From Nonomuraea candida (GTDB lineage Bacteria > Actinomycetota > Actinomycetes > Streptosporangiales > Streptosporangiaceae), in NCBI RefSeq assembly GCF_000725485.1, contig NZ_KL647033.1, positions 186,001-250,000 of the forward strand: a DNA stretch of 64,000 nt, in the 5' to 3' direction. Within the stretch, counting starts at the first letter, position 1. Every line of letters starts with the position of its first letter. The notes beneath the pieces were generated by a model. That model was not told the DNA's origin and searched no databases. It was given only the letters and a program-made list of their open reading frames with translations. The position numbers were made by a program, and so were the translations under genes. Positions 59,631 through 64,000 of this stretch are shown in pieces.

Positions 59631-60653
59631 TTAGAAGACCGGGATGATGTCCTCGGGATCGATGATGTCGACGGAGACGCCTTCCAGATCCAGCTCGGGA
59701 ATGGCGGGGAAGGCGATCCCCCATCGCTCCACGATCGCGCGCACCCTGGCCATCGCCACCCGCCAGTTCTCCGCCTGCTCCTCGTACGACAGCACGCCCA
59801 GCCCCGCCTGCCGGGCGTGGTCCATGAGGACGCGGTGGTTGTTCAGGAAATACGGCGGCAGGTCCCAGAAACCCTCGGGCGGTTCCCAGAGGATCATGCT
59901 GAGAAAGACGAAGCCGGCCCGGAGCTGGCGGGTGATGAGGGTGCGGGTCTCGTCCGTGAGGCCCGGCCATTCGTTCTCCAGAATGGTCATGCAGATTTGC
60001 AGGTGCCGGGACTCGTCGCGGCCGATGCGCTGGAACATCTCGCTGAAGACCGGGTGCGCGGTGCCCGAGGCCATGCCTCTGAACAGGGTGGAGGCGGCCA
60101 TCTCCCCCATCATGAAACTCGTGAACAACACGGGCAGCGAATATCTGCCGACCGCGGAGGTGTAGCCGTTCCAGTAGCGGCCGCCGTTGTGGTAGAGCCA
60201 GCCGATGTTGTTGTGCGCGGCCTTTTCGAGATCGTCGCCAGGGGTCCAGTCGAGCGGCCCTCCCGGCCAGAGTTTGGCGATGGTGCGCTGGCAACATTCC
60301 TCGTGGTTCATCTCGTCGCGGGTGATCGAGAAGAAGCACTTCCTGACCGGGTCCTCCTCGTGTTTCTCGAAGGCCTGGATGGTCGCGCGGGCGAACACCG
60401 CCGGGCCCGAGGCGTCGAAATTCGCCAGCACCGCGAACCAGTACATGATGCCCAGGCGCTGCTCCCGCGTGAAATCGCCGGGGTCCAGGTCGTCCCAGGG
60501 CAGGTCGGCCGGGTTCCAGAGCACGCGTTTGGACTTCTCGTAGATGGCGGCGAGTTTCTCCGTCTCCACGCGCCATTCCATGGGATAGATGTTGGGTTGC
60601 GGGATCTCCGGCGCCGGCCAGAAGCCGCCCTCCGGGATGGTGAGGTCCGCCAT
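59631..60653 (-). CDS. ferritin-like di-iron carboxylate protein (R2/AurF-like), unknown substrate
   Basis: A 340-residue helical protein. Two ExxH-type motifs typical of four-helix di-iron oxygenases are visible: SITRDEMNHEECCQRTI and QRIGRDESRHLQICM. With the acidic residues of ATIQAFEKHEEDP and SFMMGEMAASTLFRG they could hold two metals. The family includes ribonucleotide reductase R2, ligand-binding oxidases and N-oxygenases; no radical Tyr or biosynthetic partner identifies which. It is 340 residues, near the R2 size. AGGAGG lies upstream of the ATG. Confidence 0.75.
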   Translation of the reverse strand: MADLTIPEGGFWPAPEIPQPNIYPMEWRVETEKLAAIYEKSKRVLWNPADLPWDDLDPGDFTREQRLGIMYWFAVLANFDASGPAVFARATIQAFEKHEEDPVRKCFFSITRDEMNHEECCQRTIAKLWPGGPLDWTPGDDLEKAAHNNIGWLYHNGGRYWNGYTSAVGRYSLPVLFTSFMMGEMAASTLFRGMASGTAHPVFSEMFQRIGRDESRHLQICMTILENEWPGLTDETRTLITRQLRAGFVFLSMILWEPPEGFWDLPPYFLNNHRVLMDHARQAGLGVLSYEEQAENWRVAMARVRAIVERWGIAFPAIPELDLEGVSVDIIDPEDIIPVF

Positions 60654-60699
60654 TGTTGTGACACCTCCTCTCCCATCCTGCGGGGCGGCGTCACGGCTT

Positions 60700-61623
60700 T
60701 CAAGTACGGGCGCGCTGGGTGATGGCCACGCAGACGAGCACGGCCAGGGCCGCCAGCACCGTCGCGGGCCCGAAGCGCTCCCCCAGCAGGAACCACGCCC
60801 AGACCAGCGTCATCAGCGGCTGGGCGAGCTGCGTCTGCCCGGCCCTGGCTATCCCGCCCCTGGCCAGCCCGGCGTACCAGGGGATGAAGCCCAGGAACAT
60901 GGAGATCGCCGAGACGTACGCGAACCCGGCCAGGGCCTCGGGGCCGGCGGTGATGGGGGTGGCGGCGGCGAGGACCGCGGTGACGGGCACCGTCAGCGGC
61001 AGCGACAGCACCAGGGCGTAGGAGATGACCTGCCAGCCGGGGGTGTGCCGGGACAGGCGGCCGCCCTCGGTGTACCCGACGGCCGCGGACAGCAGGGCGC
61101 CGATCATAAGCAGGTCGGGCCAGGACGGTTCGCCGCCGTGCTGGACGAGGGTGAACGTGGTGATGGCCGCGGCTCCGGCCGTACAGGCGGCCCAGAACAG
61201 CGGGCGCGGGCGCTCGCCGGCCCGCAGCACGGCACAGGCGGCCGTGGCCGCCGGCAGGAGGCCGACGATCACCGTGGCGTGGGACGTGCTCGACCCGAGC
61301 GCCAGAGCCAGGCTGCTGAAGACGGGAAAGCCGAAGACGACGCCCAGGGAGATCAGGGCGTACGCGCGCCACTCGGCCCGCGGCGGTACGAGGGGGCGCC
61401 CCGCGGCCTTGAGGCAGATCAGCGCCATGACGCCCGCGACGGCGGCCCGGCCGATCGCGACCAGCCAGGGGTCGAAGCCGCGGATCGCGAAGTCGGTGGC
61501 GGGCAGCGAGCCCGAGAACGCCAGCACGCCCAGGAGGGCCAGGGCCGTGCCGTGGCTGCGCCCGGCCGGCGCGCCGGGGACCGCTACTCCGTCGAGGACG
61601 ATAGCGCTATTCTCATATTTCAT
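60700..61623 (-). CDS. EamA/DMT family membrane exporter
   Basis: A 307-residue membrane protein with ten predicted helices and the two EamA repeats (LLGVLAFSGSLPATDFAIRG and MTLVWAWFLLGERFGPATVL). Members export amino acids and other metabolites. The ATG at 61623 overlaps the divergent MocR gene start by two bases (CATG), so the two genes share one promoter region inside their first codons. A MocR regulator controlling an adjacent DMT exporter is a known pairing. Confidence 0.88.
   Translation of the reverse strand: MKYENSAIVLDGVAVPGAPAGRSHGTALALLGVLAFSGSLPATDFAIRGFDPWLVAIGRAAVAGVMALICLKAAGRPLVPPRAEWRAYALISLGVVFGFPVFSSLALALGSSTSHATVIVGLLPAATAACAVLRAGERPRPLFWAACTAGAAAITTFTLVQHGGEPSWPDLLMIGALLSAAVGYTEGGRLSRHTPGWQVISYALVLSLPLTVPVTAVLAAATPITAGPEALAGFAYVSAISMFLGFIPWYAGLARGGIARAGQTQLAQPLMTLVWAWFLLGERFGPATVLAALAVLVCVAITQRART
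61599..61610. promoter_or_regulatory. palindrome inside first codons of EamA gene
   Basis: CGATAGCGCTAT contains the perfect palindrome ATAGCGCTAT and begins with CGATAGC, which recurs in the same orientation at 61630-61636. MocR regulators often bind direct repeats, so the CGATAGC pair, 31 bases apart, is a plausible site. It lies within the EamA coding start. Confidence 0.5.
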
Positions 61624-63022
61624 GAAAAACGATAGCAGTATCGCCCAGATCACCGCGATACTGCGCGAGGAGGCCGACCGGCTCGGGCCGGGCGCGCGCC
61701 TGCCGTCCAGCAGGGAGATCATGCGCCGCCACGGCGTCAGCCCGGTCACCGTCTCCCGGGCCATCGGGCAGCTCGCGGCCGAGGGGCGGGTCGTGACGAG
61801 GCCGGGCAGCGGAGCCTTCGTGGCGCCGCGGCTCAGCCACGGGCAGGACGCGCCCGACCTGTCCTGGCAGACCGTCGCCCTCGGCGACCGCACGGTGGAC
61901 GAGGGGCCCGTGTCGGTGCTGCTGGGCTCGGCGCCCGAGGGCGTGGTCCCGCTGACCGGCGGCTACCTGCGGCCGGGGCTGCGGCCGGACAGGCAACTCG
62001 CCGCCGCGGCGGCGCGGGCCGTGCGCAGGCCGGACGCCTGGGCCATGCCGCCCCTCGCGGGCCTGCCCGAGCTGCGGCGGTGGTTCGCGACCCAGGCGGG
62101 GGGCGAGGTGACGGCGGCCGACGCGCTGATCGTGAGCGGCGGGCAGGCGGCGCTGACACACGCGTTCAGGGCGCTGGCCGCGCCGGGCACGCCCGTCCTG
62201 GTCGAGACGCCCACCTATCCGGGGGCGCTGGCGGCGGCGAGGGCGGCGGGGCTGCGGGCCACGGCCGTGCCCATGGACCGGGACGGCGTGCGTCCCGACC
62301 TGCTGGCCGAGGCGTTCGCGGTCACCGGGGCGCGGGTGTTCTTCTGCCAGCCCACGCTGCACAACCCGACGGGCGCGACGCTGCCGCCGGCGCGCAGGGA
62401 GCAGGTGCTGCAGGTGGCCAGGGCGGCGGGGGCGTTCGTGGTGGAGGACGACTTCGCCCGCTACCTGACCCCGCAGCCGCCGCCCACCCTGGCCTCCATG
62501 GACCGGCACGGCACGGTGGTGCACATCGGCTCGCTGACGAAGATCCTCTCGCCGAGCATGCGGGTGGCTGCCGTGATAGCGCGCGGGCCCGCCGCGCACC
62601 GGCTGCGGGCCAGCCAGCTCGTGGAGTCGTTCTTCGTGGCGCGGCCGCTGCAGGAGACGGCGCTGGAGTTCGTGGGGTCCCCGGCCTGGCAGCGGCATCT
62701 GAGCGCCGTGCACGCCGAGATCGCCGCCCGCCGTGACGTGCTCGCGGCGGCGCTCGCCGCGCACCTGCCGGCCGCCGAGCCGCACCTGCTGCCCGCGGGC
62801 GGGATGCACCTGTGGGTACGGCTGCCCGCCGAGACCGACGAGACCGCCCTGGTGGAGGCGGCCAGGCGGAACGGCGTACTGGTGAGCCCCGGCAGGATGT
62901 ACTACCCGTCGGAGCCCCCTGGGCCGCGGCTGCGGCTCACGCACCTCGCCGCCGCCCATCCGGCCGAGCTGCGCGAAGGGGTCCGCAGACTCGCCGAGGC
63001 CCTGAACGGCCTGCGCGCATAA
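61622..63022 (+). CDS. MocR-type regulator (GntR helix fused to PLP aminotransferase fold)
   Basis: A 466-residue protein. The N-terminal GntR winged helix (about 1-70, RLPSSREIMRRHGVSPVTVS) is fused to a class I aminotransferase-like domain with the PLP lysine in HIGSLTKILSPSMRVA and the conserved CQPTLHNPTGATLPPARR. MocR proteins use PLP to sense amino acids or vitamin B6. It is divergent from the EamA exporter, sharing the CATG at 61621-61624 with it, which leaves no room for ribosome binding sites; both mRNAs are probably leaderless. Confidence 0.92.
   Translation: MKNDSSIAQITAILREEADRLGPGARLPSSREIMRRHGVSPVTVSRAIGQLAAEGRVVTRPGSGAFVAPRLSHGQDAPDLSWQTVALGDRTVDEGPVSVLLGSAPEGVVPLTGGYLRPGLRPDRQLAAAAARAVRRPDAWAMPPLAGLPELRRWFATQAGGEVTAADALIVSGGQAALTHAFRALAAPGTPVLVETPTYPGALAAARAAGLRATAVPMDRDGVRPDLLAEAFAVTGARVFFCQPTLHNPTGATLPPARREQVLQVARAAGAFVVEDDFARYLTPQPPPTLASMDRHGTVVHIGSLTKILSPSMRVAAVIARGPAAHRLRASQLVESFFVARPLQETALEFVGSPAWQRHLSAVHAEIAARRDVLAAALAAHLPAAEPHLLPAGGMHLWVRLPAETDETALVEAARRNGVLVSPGRMYYPSEPPGPRLRLTHLAAAHPAELREGVRRLAEALNGLRA
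61630..61643. promoter_or_regulatory. palindrome inside first codons of MocR gene
   Basis: CGATAGCAGTATCG has inverted arms CGATA/TATCG and repeats the CGATAGC of 61599. It lies within codons 3-8 of the MocR gene, so binding would block its own transcription. Confidence 0.5.
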
Positions 63023-63303
63023 GCCCACCCCGCTAAGCCCGTCCCCCTAAGCCCACCTCGCCCCGGCGCCATACGGCCTCCACCCGCCGCAGAACAGCCC
63101 CGCGCCACCCCGCACACCCCGCCACAGGACGGCCCCGCGCCACCTCCCCTCAGCCCCGAGCGAGGCCGACACCCCGTCGCGCCCGCGACGGACAGCGGGC
63201 CCGTGACGGACGACGGGCTCACGACGGACGGCAGGCCCACGACGGACGGCGGGCCCTTCGTGGCCGGGGACGGCGCGCGATCGCGGGACAGTAGAGTGAC
63301 GCC
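63023..63303 (+). repeat. C-rich low-complexity gap after MocR gene
   Basis: Directly after the stop, CTAAGCCC-type repeats and a CCCCGCGCCACC theme give a strongly C-rich, G-poor + strand to about 63150. From 63180 to 63260 variants of GACGGACGGCGGGCCCAC follow. No gene is supported. Confidence 0.6.
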
Positions 63304-63825
63304 ATGCAGTTCTCCGCGGAGCTCATCCGAGACTTCGTGAACACCTTCGACGTCGAAGCCCAAGCGGACGAGCTGTCCTCCCCCGCGGAGCTGGCCGTCT
63401 GGCTGCGCGAGCGCGGCCTCATCGGCCCGCGCGACCGTGCCGCCGACGACGACCTCCAGACCGCCCACGCCCTCCGTGAGGGCCTCAGGGCCGCGCTCAG
63501 ACGCGAGGCCGCCGACCTCCCGGCCCTGCCGCTGCAGGTCAGGGTACGAACGGGCGAAGCGCCCGAACTGGCGCCCGCCGAGGGCGGCGTGCGGGGAGGG
63601 CTGGCCGCGATCGCGGCGGCCGCGGCGGGGGCGGCGGCGGAGTGGGATCGGCTCAAGGTGTGCGCGGAGGGAACGTGTCAGTGGGCGTTCATCGACTCGT
63701 CGAAGAACCGTTCCCGCTCATGGTGTTCCATGCGGGTATGCGGCAACCGCACCAAGACACGGGCTTACCGGGCAAGGAAGCGGGGTTCGCGTCGTCTCCA
63801 AGCCTCAAACACCGATACGGTGTAA
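63304..63825 (+). CDS. CGNR zinc-finger transcriptional regulator
   Basis: A 173-residue protein of the ABATE/CGNR family. The N-terminal alpha-helical domain begins FSAELIRDFVNTFD, the family start. The C-terminal zinc finger has CAEGTCQWAFIDSSKNRSRS then WCSMRVCGNRTKTRAYR, including the diagnostic CGNR. The finger is thought to bind DNA; inducers are unknown. The ATG is the first codon of the family pattern; the upstream DNA is repeat-rich. Confidence 0.9.
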   Translation: MQFSAELIRDFVNTFDVEAQADELSSPAELAVWLRERGLIGPRDRAADDDLQTAHALREGLRAALRREAADLPALPLQVRVRTGEAPELAPAEGGVRGGLAAIAAAAAGAAAEWDRLKVCAEGTCQWAFIDSSKNRSRSWCSMRVCGNRTKTRAYRARKRGSRRLQASNTDTV

Positions 63826-63869
63826 CTCGTGCCTTGTGGCATGGACGGCAGGCGAAGGAGCGGGCCGAG

Positions 63870-64000
63870 ATGGCAGACGTAGGCGTCCGGGCGGCCCGGC
63901 GCGAGGATGTGCTCCAGGTTGCGAACACTCAGGTCCGCGCCTGGCGCTACGGCTATCGGGATTTCCTCCCCGAGGGCCCACTCGAGCAGATGACCGGCCC
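63870..64000 (+). CDS. GNAT family acetyltransferase, N-terminal part (3' truncated by window)
   Basis: The first 43 codons are present after GAAGGAG. VRAARREDVLQVANTQVRAW followed by RYGYRDFLPEGPLEQM is the usual first strand and helices of GNAT enzymes (RxA...D...VQ..SWR..Y.G..P). The acetyl-CoA loop lies outside the window. Confidence 0.7.
   Translation, partial: MADVGVRAARREDVLQVANTQVRAWRYGYRDFLPEGPLEQMTG

Overview
The window is about 70% GC, with GTG and ATG starts, strong purine-rich ribosome binding sites and many four-base ATGA gene overlaps. It looks like the chromosome of a filamentous actinobacterium, most likely of the Streptosporangiales (Nonomuraea-like). That placement is an inference from gene content and order, not from a search. 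I see no rRNA or tRNA gene, integrase, transposase or CRISPR array.

Layout. 0-2.4 kb: end of a gamma-glutamyltransferase, a TauE-type exporter and a GCS2-type ligase. 2.5-10.7 kb: a sugar/cell-wall recycling locus with two ROK repressors, a VanX-like D-Ala-D-Ala dipeptidase, a CUT1 ABC importer without its own ATPase, and an NagZ-type GH3 enzyme. Both ROK genes are preceded by the same 19-bp motif. 10.8-15.2 kb: an Rrf2 regulator, a STAND-type ATPase and a membrane PP2C phosphatase. 15.2-22.5 kb: Nei-type glycosylase, then the conserved actinobacterial block clgR-cinA-pgsA-rimO-rodZ-like-ftsK. Its usual partners rnj and dapA lie at 46.8-49.5 kb on the same strand, so about 24 kb of accessory genes separate ftsK from rnj.

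That 24-kb segment (22.5-46.8 kb) holds a receiver protein, a multidomain PP2C phosphatase, galM with a LacI repressor, and a nearly complete oxidative uronate pathway: uronate dehydrogenase, glucarate dehydratase, 5-dehydro-4-deoxyglucarate dehydratase and ketoglutarate-semialdehyde dehydrogenase. With these go a second CUT1 importer, an IclR regulator and an uncharacterised protein. Three promoters or leaders share a 16-bp palindrome (GTYCAYRTAYRTGRAC). A DUF402 protein and a two-component system divergent from an ABC exporter close the segment.

49.5-59.2 kb is gene-poor. It has three GntR-type regulators (two of them built of two DNA-binding domains and nothing else), a RadC-like protein, a GNAT enzyme, small open frames, several hairpins, and five diverged copies of an intergenic repeat. 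59.2-64 kb holds an ASCH protein, a di-iron ferritin-like protein, an EamA exporter divergent from a MocR regulator, a CGNR regulator and the start of a GNAT enzyme.

The most unusual property is theme-and-variation low-complexity DNA. It fills many gaps, is usually C-rich and G-poor on the strand of the upstream gene, and twice sits inside an operon between two ABC membrane-protein genes. In both operon cases it forms an uninterrupted reading frame joined to both neighbours by ATGA overlaps (31330-32637 and 45610-45804).
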